Shown here piece after piece: positions 1 to 7,176 of a stretch of 37,980 nt of DNA. Both the position numbers and the translations under genes were made by a program. Below the pieces are notes generated by a model. That model was given only the letters and a program-made list of their open reading frames with translations, did not search any database and was not told the DNA's origin. The first letter of the stretch is position 1; every line of letters begins with the position of its first letter. The DNA is from Pseudomonadota bacterium (GTDB lineage: Bacteria > Pseudomonadota > Gammaproteobacteria > Burkholderiales > Rhodocyclaceae). Location of the stretch: assembly GCA_026399515.1 (NCBI GenBank), contig JAPLQT010000056.1, positions 1-37,980 on the forward strand, written 5' to 3'.

Positions 1-42
1 TTCTTTCAGGCTGAGGTCGGCGTAGCGGTTCGACTGGTCCAT
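1..42 (-). CDS. cbbM: Form II RuBisCO large subunit, N-terminal 14 codons only
   Basis: The start codon is at 42-40 on the minus strand, with a GGAG ribosome-binding site a few bases upstream (GAAGGAGTCGCCCG before ATG). The 14 codons in the window read MDQSNRYADLSLKE and run off the edge. This matches the conserved start of form II RuBisCO (the Rhodospirillum CbbM start is nearly identical as I recall it), and form I large subunits begin differently. The enzyme fixes CO2 onto ribulose-1,5-bisphosphate in the Calvin cycle. The neighbouring cbbY and cbbR support the call strongly. Only the extreme N-terminus is seen, so completeness cannot be judged. Confidence 0.85.
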   Translation of the reverse strand, partial: MDQSNRYADLSLKE

Positions 43-87
43 CGGGCGACTCCTTCGGTAGGGGCGTTAGGCGGTGACGACGTCACT

Positions 88-100
88 TCAATACATCTTA
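88..100. promoter_or_regulatory. Candidate CbbR box upstream of cbbM
   Basis: TCA-N7-TTA at 88-100 fits the TNA-N7-TNA half-site described for CbbR. It lies 46-58 bases upstream of the cbbM start, inside the 82-base gap between cbbY and cbbM. A perfect inverted repeat, GTGAC-GAC-GTCAC, sits beside it at 74-86, and TCACT/AGTGA (83-104) flanks the box. This suggests that cbbM has its own CbbR-responsive promoter in addition to any read-through from cbbY. Short motifs like this occur by chance, so the call is an inference from position. Confidence 0.4.
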
Positions 101-124
101 GTGACCTCGCACCATAATGTACAT

Positions 125-856
125 TCACTGTTTTTTATGCTGATCATAAGTTTCCAGATGTAGTCGGCGCAAATCGGACAAATGGGTGGCACCCAGATCG
201 GCAAGTACGGCCAGTGCGCCACAGAAGTCCTGACCCAAGGTGTAGCTGTTGGTGGTAACGAGCGTGGGGATGCCGCCGCCGAGGCTGGCCACCAGCCCAT
301 TGGTGGAATCCTCGACGGCGAGGCAGGCGCTGGCCGGTAGCGCCAGGCGCTGCAACACCCAACGATAAATGTCCGCTGCCGGTTTCTTTGCCTGCACCAC
401 ATCGCCGGCGCCGATGACATCGAACCAGCTTGCGGCATCCGGCCCCAGGTTGATGCGCAGCAACGCGGCGACGTTTTCAGCGGTAGTCGTCGTGGCGATT
501 GCCAGACGCAGGCCTTCCGCCCTGGACTCGCGGATCAGTCGCGCCACGCCCGGGCGCAACGGGATGCCGCCGGATTCCAGCAGCGCCACGAAATGCCGCG
601 TCTTCGCCTCATGCAGGCGGGCAATCCTGTTTTCGCTGTCGGGATGGGAAAGAAACTCGGGGGCATAGAGCGTTGCGTAATACCTGATGCGCTCCTTGCC
701 GCCGGTGACCGCCAGCAGTTCGCCATATAGCGCTTCGTCCCATTGCCAAGCGAGTCCGGCTTCGGCGAAGGCCGCATTGAAGGCCAGCCGATGGCCGTCG
801 CGCTCGGTATCGGCCAGCGTGCCATCGACGTCGAAGATGATTGCGGCAAGTGTCAT
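125..856 (-). CDS. cbbY: CbbY-type HAD phosphatase (xylulose-1,5-bisphosphate phosphatase)
   Basis: A 243-residue HAD-superfamily hydrolase. Motif I is DVDGT with nucleophile Asp9 and acid/base Asp11. Motif II lies in the ATTTT stretch, motif III is the lysine pair of KKPAAD, and motif IV is VEDSTNG. The cap-domain segment with WDE...TGGKERI is typical of proteobacterial CbbY. CbbY dephosphorylates xylulose-1,5-bisphosphate, an inhibitory misfire product of RuBisCO, so a place directly upstream of cbbM makes sense. The gene is divergent from cbbR and reads toward cbbM. No strong Shine-Dalgarno precedes the ATG at 856. A general phosphoglycolate phosphatase (CbbZ/Gph) is the alternative, but the TGGKERI segment favours CbbY. 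Confidence 0.88.
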   Translation of the reverse strand: MTLAAIIFDVDGTLADTERDGHRLAFNAAFAEAGLAWQWDEALYGELLAVTGGKERIRYYATLYAPEFLSHPDSENRIARLHEAKTRHFVALLESGGIPLRPGVARLIRESRAEGLRLAIATTTTAENVAALLRINLGPDAASWFDVIGAGDVVQAKKPAADIYRWVLQRLALPASACLAVEDSTNGLVASLGGGIPTLVTTNSYTLGQDFCGALAVLADLGATHLSDLRRLHLETYDQHKKQ

Positions 857-873
857 GGGCGCAGCTTAGGGGT

Positions 874-917
874 GGATAAACATAAGTAACAGTCACAAAT
901 CTTTATCCAGATGATAA
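874..917. promoter_or_regulatory. CbbR operator region between cbbY and cbbR
   Basis: The 94-base divergent gap holds several LysR-type signals. TAA-N7-TAA lies at 877-889 and TCA-N7-TTA at 893-905, both fitting the TNA-N7-TNA half-site reported for CbbR. GGATAAA (874-880) pairs with TTTATCC (902-908), and TTATC-N5-GATAA (903-917) is a further dyad. Placement between cbbR and the cbb genes it should control is the classic LysR arrangement, with autoregulation of cbbR also likely. Confidence 0.6.
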
Positions 918-950
918 GCTATGGACGGATCTTCACTCCGAGCCTGCCCC

Positions 951-1913
951 ATGAAAAACGTTACCCTGCGACAACTCAAGGTTTTTGAAGCGGTGGCGCG
1001 CCACCTTTCGTTTTCGCGCGCCGCCGCGGAATTGCACCTGACCCAGCCCGCGGTCTCGATGCAGGTGCACAGCCTGGAGGAAGACGCCGGCCTGCCGCTC
1101 ACCGATCAGATCGGCAAGAAGATCTTCCTGACACATGCGGGCGCCGAACTTGCCCGCCATGCACGCGTCATCGCCCAGCAACTGCGCACGGCGGACGAGG
1201 CGCTGGCGGCGATCCGCGGGGTGCGTGGCGGCCAACTCAAGATCGGGGTGGTGAGCACCGCCAAGTATTTTGCGCCGCGCCTGCTGGCCGCGTTCCGCGC
1301 CGGCCATCCCGGCATAGAGCTGCATCTAGGCGTACACAACCGGGAGAAGATTGTCCGTCAACTCGCCGACAACGAGATCGATCTCGCCATCATGGGCCGC
1401 CCGCCGGCGGAATTGAATACCGTCGCCGATGCTTTCGCCGCAAACTCCCTGGTCTTCATCGCCGCGCCCGATCACCCGCTTGCCGCTCGCCGCCGCATCG
1501 CACCAAGCACTCTTGCCCAGGAGAGTTTCCTGATACGTGAACCGGGATCGGGTACGCGCAGCGCCATGGAGCGCTTCTTCGCCGAGCATGAGGTGGCGCT
1601 GGGGCATACTTTCGAGGCGAGCAGCAACGAAACCATCAAACAGGCGGTGATGGCCGGCATGGGCATTGCCTTCATCTCCAGCCGGACGATAGAACTCGAA
1701 CTTGCGGTGGGAAAGCTGGTCATCCTGCACGTCACAGGGACACCGATAGTGCGCCAGTGGCATCTCGTGCGTCACGCCGAAATGCGCCCGTTTCCACTCG
1801 CCGATGCCTTCCGCAAGTTTCTTTGCGAAGAAGGGGCAGGATTGATGGACGAAAAAGTGGTCGTGTCGTCGGTCGCGGCCAAGCACCCACCACGGCACCG
1901 CGGAAAAGACTAA
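951..1913 (+). CDS. cbbR: LysR-family regulator of Calvin-cycle genes, CbbR
   Basis: A 320-residue LysR-type regulator with an N-terminal winged helix-turn-helix (about residues 1-65; the core includes FSRAAAELHLTQPAVSMQ) and a LysR substrate-binding domain (about 90-300). Divergence from cbbY/cbbM and the TNA-N7-TNA boxes between them identify it as CbbR, which senses cellular metabolites and activates CO2-fixation genes. I chose the ATG at 951 because it begins MKNVTLRQLKVFE, the normal start of the HTH; the earlier ATG at 921 would add ten residues and fall over the operator. The gene converges on senB, with a gap of only 24 bases and no obvious terminator. Confidence 0.9.
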   Translation: MKNVTLRQLKVFEAVARHLSFSRAAAELHLTQPAVSMQVHSLEEDAGLPLTDQIGKKIFLTHAGAELARHARVIAQQLRTADEALAAIRGVRGGQLKIGVVSTAKYFAPRLLAAFRAGHPGIELHLGVHNREKIVRQLADNEIDLAIMGRPPAELNTVADAFAANSLVFIAAPDHPLAARRRIAPSTLAQESFLIREPGSGTRSAMERFFAEHEVALGHTFEASSNETIKQAVMAGMGIAFISSRTIELELAVGKLVILHVTGTPIVRQWHLVRHAEMRPFPLADAFRKFLCEEGAGLMDEKVVVSSVAAKHPPRHRGKD

Positions 1914-1937
1914 AGCGGATAAACGTTGCGGCGAAGC

Positions 1938-2900
1938 TTACCGTGAAAGTTCGTCCACCAACCGTCGTAACGCAGCGCGCTCTGTCTCTGGCGCGAAGAA
2001 CTGCGTCCTGAGGCTCGCCTGCTCGGCAAGATGGAGCAATAGACCATTCGGCTCGTTCTGAGTCGCTCGACAGGCAAGCACCAGGTCCGCCAGCCCCCGT
2101 GCATCGCCCCAGGGGAAATAGCCGGCGTAATCTTCCCCGAGCATGCCTAGATTTCCATCGACGCGCGAAGCAAGAACCGGCGTTCCGCTCATCACGGCTT
2201 CCATGAGAACATGAGCGCCTCCTTCCATCCGGCTACAGTGAATCAGCACATGGGCGCGCTGTATCCTGTTGCGGGTGGTTTGGTGGGGAAGAGAGCCCAG
2301 CCAGCGGTAGTTCGGACAGTCGGTCATGGTGGCCTGCGCTTGTGTTTCCAAACCCGAATCAAGCGCCGCGCCGATGTGGTCAATGCGAATGTCAGGATGG
2401 CCGGCAAGCAAGGGCATTGCGGCGAACAAGGTATCGGGCGACTTCTCCTCGCGCAAATGGCCCACCATCACGGCACGCAGAAGGCGGGGGCTCTTAGTCA
2501 AGGTGCGGCGAGCCGTGGCCGAAGGGTAGATCACGCTGGCTTTCCCCCGCAACGCTTCGGACAGGGCGAGTAGCCCGCGTTCCTGCAACACAATCAACCG
2601 GCGGGCAAGCCGCAACGATTCTTTTGCCGATGCATCCGCCCGAATATCGCGATAAAGATCGGTGCCGGTCAGGACCACGGCGAGACCCCGATTCCCCCTG
2701 GCCTCATACCAGGCGGCGATCGATGGCCACGAGCGCCGCGCATGCAGGGCCAGCATGACATCGTCTTTGTCGGCCAGGGCATCCGGCCATTGCTTGACGA
2801 TGCGCACCGCTGGCGCAAGCATGCGCTGCCAGCGTCTGGCGGTTTGCCAATTGCCGTTGTTCGCATCGGCGAGGGCAGGGCTCACGATCACCAATTGCAA
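1938..2900 (-). CDS. senB: SenB-like selenosugar synthase (TIGR04348-type glycosyltransferase)
   Basis: A 320-residue GT-B-fold glycosyltransferase. The N-terminal segment with GNWQTARRW, LALHARRS and the signature LTGTDLYRD is what I recognise from the TIGR04348 family, since characterised as SenB. SenB makes a selenosugar from selenophosphate and a UDP-sugar in selenoneine biosynthesis. The C-terminal half has the nucleotide-sugar region with CSRMEGG and a following EAVMSGTPV. The best start is TTG at 2900 behind GGAAG; no ATG is available nearby. senA (ergothioneine-synthase-like) and senC (selenophosphate synthetase) are not in the window, so the gene stands alone between cbbR and a metal/sulfur operon. 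The substrate assignment rests on family knowledge. Confidence 0.75.
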   Translation of the reverse strand: MQLVIVSPALADANNGNWQTARRWQRMLAPAVRIVKQWPDALADKDDVMLALHARRSWPSIAAWYEARGNRGLAVVLTGTDLYRDIRADASAKESLRLARRLIVLQERGLLALSEALRGKASVIYPSATARRTLTKSPRLLRAVMVGHLREEKSPDTLFAAMPLLAGHPDIRIDHIGAALDSGLETQAQATMTDCPNYRWLGSLPHQTTRNRIQRAHVLIHCSRMEGGAHVLMEAVMSGTPVLASRVDGNLGMLGEDYAGYFPWGDARGLADLVLACRATQNEPNGLLLHLAEQASLRTQFFAPETERAALRRLVDELSR

Positions 2901-2984
2901 AGTGCTTCCCCCGGGAATTCCTCGTTCAGATTGTCAGGCGTTCCAACCATTCCGAGATATAACGTTGATCATGTTTGTCTTAAC

Positions 2985-3221
2985 CTACTCCAGCCAGCCG
3001 GCAACCTTATCTTTGCTGGGAATTCCTCCCGCGTGCACCACCTTGCCGTTGATCACCACGCCTGGAGTGCTCATCACACCATAACTCATGATGTCCTTGA
3101 TATCTTCGACTTTGGAAAGATCAATGGCGACGCCTTTGGCTCGCGCCACCTGCTCTATCAGCGCGATGGTGGCGCGACAATTGGCACAACCGGTACCCAG
3201 CACCTTGACTTCCATGGTCAT
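2985..3221 (-). CDS. Small thioredoxin-like CxxC protein (redox-active disulfide protein 2 type)
   Basis: A 78-residue protein made of a single small thioredoxin fold. The redox pair is GCANC (Cys12 and Cys15) near the N-terminus, and the cis-proline region is STPGVVING. There is no signal peptide, so it should act in the cytoplasm. It is the last gene of a minus-strand run, starting 8 bases after the permease stop. YraQ/ArsP-type permeases are often followed by such a protein, which suggests it hands on or reduces the permease substrate, perhaps a metalloid or persulfide. The family (TIGR00412) is poorly characterised. Confidence 0.8.
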   Translation of the reverse strand: MTMEVKVLGTGCANCRATIALIEQVARAKGVAIDLSKVEDIKDIMSYGVMSTPGVVINGKVVHAGGIPSKDKVAGWLE

Positions 3222-3229
3222 CTCCTCAG

Positions 3230-4249
3230 TTAGAGTACCGCATTGAATACATACCCCACGAGCAGGATGCCCGCTGCCACAATGCCTGCAAAGGTAGCGA
3301 TGAGTCGTGGTTTCAGGACCTTGCGCAGAATGATCATCTCAGGTAGGGAAAGCGCTATCACGCTCATCATGAAGGCCAAAACGGTACCCAGTGCCGCACC
3401 CTTGCCTATCAGCGCTTCGACGACAGGAATGATGCCGGCGGCATTGCTATACATTGGCACCCCGATCGCAACGGCCGCAGGTATCGACCACCAGGGGGCG
3501 TCTTTCCCCATGATCGAGGCCATGAAATCCTCCGGCACATAGCCATGAATGCCGGCACCGACCGCGATACCGAGTAGGATGTAAGGCCAGACCCCGGCAT
3601 CCAGTCTTTCGGCCCAGCTCGGGATCGGGGCATCGTACTCGGCAGATTGCGTGGCTTGCATGGCGCGCACCCAGTCCTCCAGGTGTTGCTCCATGTTCAA
3701 CTTGCCAATGACCAGGCCGGCAACGATGGCGACAGACAGTCCGAGTCCGAGGTAGAGCGCCGCGACCTTCCAACCGAACAATCCGAACAGCAACGCCAGC
3801 GCGACTTCGTTGACCATCGGCGCCGAAATCAGGAAGGAGAAGGTGACACCGAGAGGAACGCCTGCCGAGAGAAAGCCAATGAAGAGCGGCACAGCGGAAC
3901 AGGAACAAAAGGGGGTGACGATGCCCAGGATTGCCGCCATCACGTTTCCAATACCGAGTCGCCGGCCCGAAAGCAGAGCCCGGGTGCGCTCAGGCGCGAC
4001 GAAGGTGTGAATGACGCCCATAACGAACACGATGCCGGTCAGCAGCAACAACACCTGGGGCGTGTCGTAGAAGAAGAAATGCACCGCATCGCCCAGATGC
4101 GTCTGGCGCGTCAGTCCGATCGCGGCCGTCAAAGCATCGGCGAAAGGGGTCAGCAAAGCGTAGGCCGCCGTCCATCCGATCAGGCCAAGGGCAAGCCAGC
4201 CCCAAGGGACATTGCGGATCGGTGCCGGTGCGTTGGTCAAGGTGCTCAT
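3230..4249 (-). CDS. YraQ/ArsP-type permease (DUF318 family)
   Basis: A 339-residue polytopic membrane protein of the PF03773 permease family. The hallmark motif is PFCSCSAVPLF in an early membrane segment. A second conserved block, GVPMYSNAAG, occurs in the C-terminal half. A soluble loop of about 40 residues lies between the two membrane bundles. Some members (ArsP) export trivalent organoarsenicals; for most the substrate is unknown. ATG 4249 was chosen because it begins the membrane-proximal sequence and lies 10 bases after the preceding stop. A longer frame up to 4387 would overlap the upstream gene by over 100 bases. It probably belongs to one operon with the DedA-rhodanese and thioredoxin-like genes. 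Confidence 0.83.
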   Translation of the reverse strand: MSTLTNAPAPIRNVPWGWLALGLIGWTAAYALLTPFADALTAAIGLTRQTHLGDAVHFFFYDTPQVLLLLTGIVFVMGVIHTFVAPERTRALLSGRRLGIGNVMAAILGIVTPFCSCSAVPLFIGFLSAGVPLGVTFSFLISAPMVNEVALALLFGLFGWKVAALYLGLGLSVAIVAGLVIGKLNMEQHLEDWVRAMQATQSAEYDAPIPSWAERLDAGVWPYILLGIAVGAGIHGYVPEDFMASIMGKDAPWWSIPAAVAIGVPMYSNAAGIIPVVEALIGKGAALGTVLAFMMSVIALSLPEMIILRKVLKPRLIATFAGIVAAGILLVGYVFNAVL

Positions 4250-4259
4250 AGTGAATCTT

Positions 4260-5195
4260 TCAGGCGGTGTGTCGCTCGACGGCATATCCAGCCGCAACCC
4301 ACGCGTCGAAACCGCCTTCAAGAGGCCGCACGCGTGCATATCCCTGACGGATGATCTGCTTCGCAACCACCGCCGCCGATGCCTCATTTGGGCAAGCGCA
4401 GTAGACGATCACCTCGCCACTCGCGGAGAGCTCGGCAAGCGACTTCTCCAAACTCCCGTGATCGATGGCAATGGCACTGGGGATCCTTCCATCCTGTAGC
4501 TGAATCAGCGGTGCCCGAACATCGAGGATTACCGGCGCGGCGCCTTGGTCAATGAGCGTACGCAGCTCTTCGACGGTCACACGCGCCATCCGCAACTGGG
4601 CGTAGAAGCGCTTACGTTGCCACCACTTCAGGAGTATGAACAAAGCGAATGCTGCGGCAATCGCAATCAAACCCCATTTACCGAACTGTTCGAGTACCTC
4701 AAGCACATCATGGACGGCGTCCTGAAACATTACGCCTAAGGATACTGCAACGCCTGCCCAAAGCAGTGCACCCAGTGCGTCGAACAGCAGGAATAGGCCC
4801 ACCCGCGTTCTCATCGAGCCCGCGAGCGCTGTCGCCACGGCGGCAAATCCCGGAACGAATTTGGCAACAAGGAGCGATGGTGCTCCAAAGCGCAAGTAGA
4901 TGGCCTCCGTCTGCCGCACGCAGGAGTCCGGTGACAGAGAAATACGGCATAGCGTTCTCAGTACCGACCGGCCAAGCCGCGATCCGGCAATGTACCAGGC
5001 TGAATCCGAGATGACCGCTGCCACGACCGCAGCTGCAACCAGTTGAGGAACGGTGTAATCCGCCCGGGACGCCAGAGCACCGGCAACGATGAGGGTCGGA
5101 TAGGCAGGCAGAGGTAAACCGGCTTGTTCCGCCAGCACATGGAAGAAAACGAAGGCGAGCCCGTACTGTTCGAGTAGCGACAGGAGGAGTTGCAT
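4260..5195 (-). CDS. DedA-family membrane protein fused to a rhodanese domain
   Basis: A 311-residue fusion. Residues 1-190 form a DedA/SNARE-associated membrane domain, with a PLPAYP re-entrant motif near residue 30 and KFVPGFAAV near 115. Residues 205-305 form a cytoplasmic rhodanese domain, with DVRAP near 225 and an active-site loop starting at Cys266 (YCACPNEA). DedA proteins affect membrane lipid carriers and envelope homeostasis; rhodanese domains carry persulfide sulfur. The fusion suggests persulfide-linked membrane transport or sensing, but the reaction is unknown. It follows the HMA gene by 76 bases and runs almost directly into the permease gene. Confidence 0.85.
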   Translation of the reverse strand: MQLLLSLLEQYGLAFVFFHVLAEQAGLPLPAYPTLIVAGALASRADYTVPQLVAAAVVAAVISDSAWYIAGSRLGRSVLRTLCRISLSPDSCVRQTEAIYLRFGAPSLLVAKFVPGFAAVATALAGSMRTRVGLFLLFDALGALLWAGVAVSLGVMFQDAVHDVLEVLEQFGKWGLIAIAAAFALFILLKWWQRKRFYAQLRMARVTVEELRTLIDQGAAPVILDVRAPLIQLQDGRIPSAIAIDHGSLEKSLAELSASGEVIVYCACPNEASAAVVAKQIIRQGYARVRPLEGGFDAWVAAGYAVERHTA

Positions 5196-5271
5196 ATAGG
5201 TAGATCGACTCGTGTGCCCGGGCTGCCGTATAAATTGCTCGAAACGGCGCCGCGTGTCTATCAGCCGTTGA

Positions 5272-5544
5272 TCAGGTCATGCTGCCAATGGCACAACTGA
5301 CGAACGATTTCGCCTTGGCGGTTGCCGATCTCAAGCCGGATACAGCACCGCTCTCCGGATAGCCGAGTTCGAGCAGTCGCTTAGTTAGCGTGGCGCGCAT
5401 GGTTTCGTCGCCCTCGATATGGATGTCGCCATTTTCGATGTCCACGTTCGCATATGACACTCCTGGAATAGCCATTAGCGCCTTGGTGATCGAATTGGCG
5501 CAACCGCCGCATTTGATGTTCTCAACAGTAATTGTCCACGACAT
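5272..5544 (-). CDS. Heavy-metal-associated (HMA) domain protein, CopZ-like
   Basis: A 90-residue protein. Residues 1-66 are one HMA fold with the metal-binding motif KCGGCANS (Cys12 and Cys15) and the usual IPGV and GYPE turns. The last 25 residues are an extra tail with one more cysteine (SCAIGS). Such proteins carry Cu(I) or similar soft metals in the cytoplasm. It is the first gene of the minus-strand run and is divergent from a CsoR-family repressor across a shared operator. No P-type ATPase is nearby, which is unusual for a copper chaperone and leaves its partner unclear. Confidence 0.85.
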   Translation of the reverse strand: MSWTITVENIKCGGCANSITKALMAIPGVSYANVDIENGDIHIEGDETMRATLTKRLLELGYPESGAVSGLRSATAKAKSFVSCAIGSMT

Positions 5545-5593
5545 GGCTAAATCTCCCTAATCAATTTATCGGTCGGATTCATGCTCCATCCGC

Positions 5594-5630
5594 TTGCACA
5601 TATACTATAGGGGGTATAGTATGCTGTCAA
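5594..5630. promoter_or_regulatory. Overlapping divergent promoters around a CsoR-type palindromic operator
   Basis: A perfect inverted repeat, ATACTATA (5602-5609) and TATAGTAT (5615-5622), flanks five G residues (5610-5614). AT-rich arms around a G tract are typical of CsoR/RcnR-family operators. On plus, TTGCAC (5594-5599), 17 bases, then TAGTAT (5617-5622) make a sigma-70-type promoter facing the repressor gene. On minus, TTGACA (5630-5625), 17 bases, then TAGTAT (5607-5602) face the HMA gene. Both -10 hexamers lie inside the palindrome, so one bound repressor would shut both directions. Confidence 0.8.
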
Positions 5631-5682
5631 GCTGCCTGCCGCAACAGGCGGTTCCAAAAACTTGACCGAGGAGTAGTCGACG

Positions 5683-5949
5683 ATGAAACATTTGCGTCAG
5701 GAGGAACACAAGAAAACGCTGATCCTGCGCTTGAAGCGTATCGAAGGACAGCTTCGCGGCGTTCAACGCCTGATCGAGGAGGAAGCTACGTGCGATGCAA
5801 TCGCGCAGCAAATCTCCGCATCTCGCCGCGCTCTCGACAAGGCACATCAAGTCATGGTCGGCTGCATGATCGAAACGCAGCTATTGGGAAAAGGTGTTAC
5901 ACGGGCAGATGCCAAGCCGGTCGTTGACATGGTTTCCCGCTATAGCTGA
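5683..5949 (+). CDS. CsoR/RcnR/FrmR-family metal- or sulfur-sensing repressor
   Basis: An 88-residue all-helical DUF156 repressor with the family motif RLKRIEGQLRGVQRLIE near residues 16-32. CsoR copper sensors use Cys36, His61 and Cys65. Here Cys37 is kept, the second cysteine is Cys61 (VMVGCMIE), and the usual His/Cys of the third ligand position is absent. The canonical Cu(I) triad is therefore not seen. A dithiol sensor, as in the persulfide sensor CstR, is an alternative given the rhodanese and thioredoxin-like genes under the same operator. A good GAGGAG-type site precedes the ATG. The HlyD gene starts 39 bases downstream, so the exporter may be co-transcribed. Confidence 0.85.
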   Translation: MKHLRQEEHKKTLILRLKRIEGQLRGVQRLIEEEATCDAIAQQISASRRALDKAHQVMVGCMIETQLLGKGVTRADAKPVVDMVSRYS

Positions 5950-5988
5950 GATGAGTATTGCAAAGCGATTCGCGAACTGGACACAATC

Positions 5989-7176
5989 ATGAAACTGCCA
6001 ACGCAGAAAACGCTGCTCTCATTTGCAGTCGCCGCGCTATTGTTCCTATCGGTCTTGGCATTGATCCGTAACAGTCCGATGGTGGAGACCAAAGTAACCG
6101 TGGCGCCGGCAACGCAAGCCGACTTGACGCCCGAGATATTCGGCGTCGGCACTATCGAGGCGCGGCGCGCCTACTTGATCGGGCCGACGCTGGCGAGTCG
6201 CGTTACCCAGGTTCTGGTAGACCAAGGCGACGCCGTGAAGACCGGGCAATTGCTGGCCGCGCTCGATCCGATCGATCTCGACGAGCGCTTCGACAGCGCA
6301 GGCAGCGCCAAGCAGCGAGCCACCAGCGCCGCGGAAGGCGCCGAAGCCCAGTTGCGCGAGGCTGCAAGCCGCCATGCTGTGGCCGCAGCAAGTGCGACGC
6401 GTTTTCGCGAACTGCGGCAGCAGGGTTTCGTCAGCCAGGAGGCAACGGACGCCAAGCAGCACGAAGCCAATGCCGCCGTCGCGGCGAGGGAGGCGGCGCA
6501 AGCTGCGCTGACAGCGGCACGCAGGGATGTTGCCCGCTTGGATTCGGACCGCGCCGGGATAGCAAAACAACGTGCCCAATATCGACTGAAGAGCCCGATC
6601 GACGGCCTCATCACGTCACGCGAGGCCGAACCCGGCTCGACCGTGATCGCAGGCCAGGCAGTGCTCCGGCTGATCGATCCGGCCAGTCTGTGGATCAAGG
6701 CACGCATCGATCAGGGGCGCGCCGCCGGCATCGCCCTGGGCCAGCCGGTACAGATCCTGCTGCGCTCCCGTCCCGGACAGATCTTTCCCGGCAAGGTGGC
6801 GCGCATCGATGCCGTCAGCGACAGCGTCACCGAAGAGCGTCTCGTCGCCATAACCTTCGACAATCCGCCAACGGATATCTCCATCGGCGAGCTGGTCGAG
6901 GTCACCATCCGTTTGCCGTCGGTGCGGAATGCCGTGACCATTCCCACAGCGGCTATCCGCCACATCCAACAGCAATCCGGCGTGTGGCGCATCGAGGACG
7001 GCAAGGCCCGCTTTGTGACCATCCGAACCGGCGTGCAGACCCTTGCAGGCCAGACACAGGTTCTTGAGGGCTTGGCGGCGGGTGTAACGGTGATCCACCA
7101 TACCGTGCAGGAATTGAAGGGCGGCGAACGGGTGCGGGTGGTAGACGGTCTCGTTCCGGGCAACAGCGGATCATGA
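5989..7176 (+). CDS. HlyD/MacA-type periplasmic adaptor (membrane fusion) protein
   Basis: A 395-residue membrane fusion protein with one N-terminal anchor (about residues 10-27). A lipoyl-like half follows (IGPTLASRVTQVLVDQGD), then a long helical hairpin (about 95-200) rich in Ala, Arg and Gln. The second lipoyl half (SPIDGLITSREAEPGS) and beta-barrel and membrane-proximal domains complete it. It should link the inner-membrane ABC transporter encoded next to an outer-membrane channel; no TolC gene is in the window. Its stop overlaps the permease start (ATGA at 7173-7176), showing translational coupling. The substrate is unknown. Confidence 0.87.
   Translation: MKLPTQKTLLSFAVAALLFLSVLALIRNSPMVETKVTVAPATQADLTPEIFGVGTIEARRAYLIGPTLASRVTQVLVDQGDAVKTGQLLAALDPIDLDERFDSAGSAKQRATSAAEGAEAQLREAASRHAVAAASATRFRELRQQGFVSQEATDAKQHEANAAVAAREAAQAALTAARRDVARLDSDRAGIAKQRAQYRLKSPIDGLITSREAEPGSTVIAGQAVLRLIDPASLWIKARIDQGRAAGIALGQPVQILLRSRPGQIFPGKVARIDAVSDSVTEERLVAITFDNPPTDISIGELVEVTIRLPSVRNAVTIPTAAIRHIQQQSGVWRIEDGKARFVTIRTGVQTLAGQTQVLEGLAAGVTVIHHTVQELKGGERVRVVDGLVPGNSGS

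Noticed and set aside
4250-4387. N-terminal extension of the YraQ/ArsP-type permease
   Set aside because: It would overlap the rhodanese coding region and adds an arginine-rich, non-conserved segment; ATG 4249 gives the normal N-terminus.
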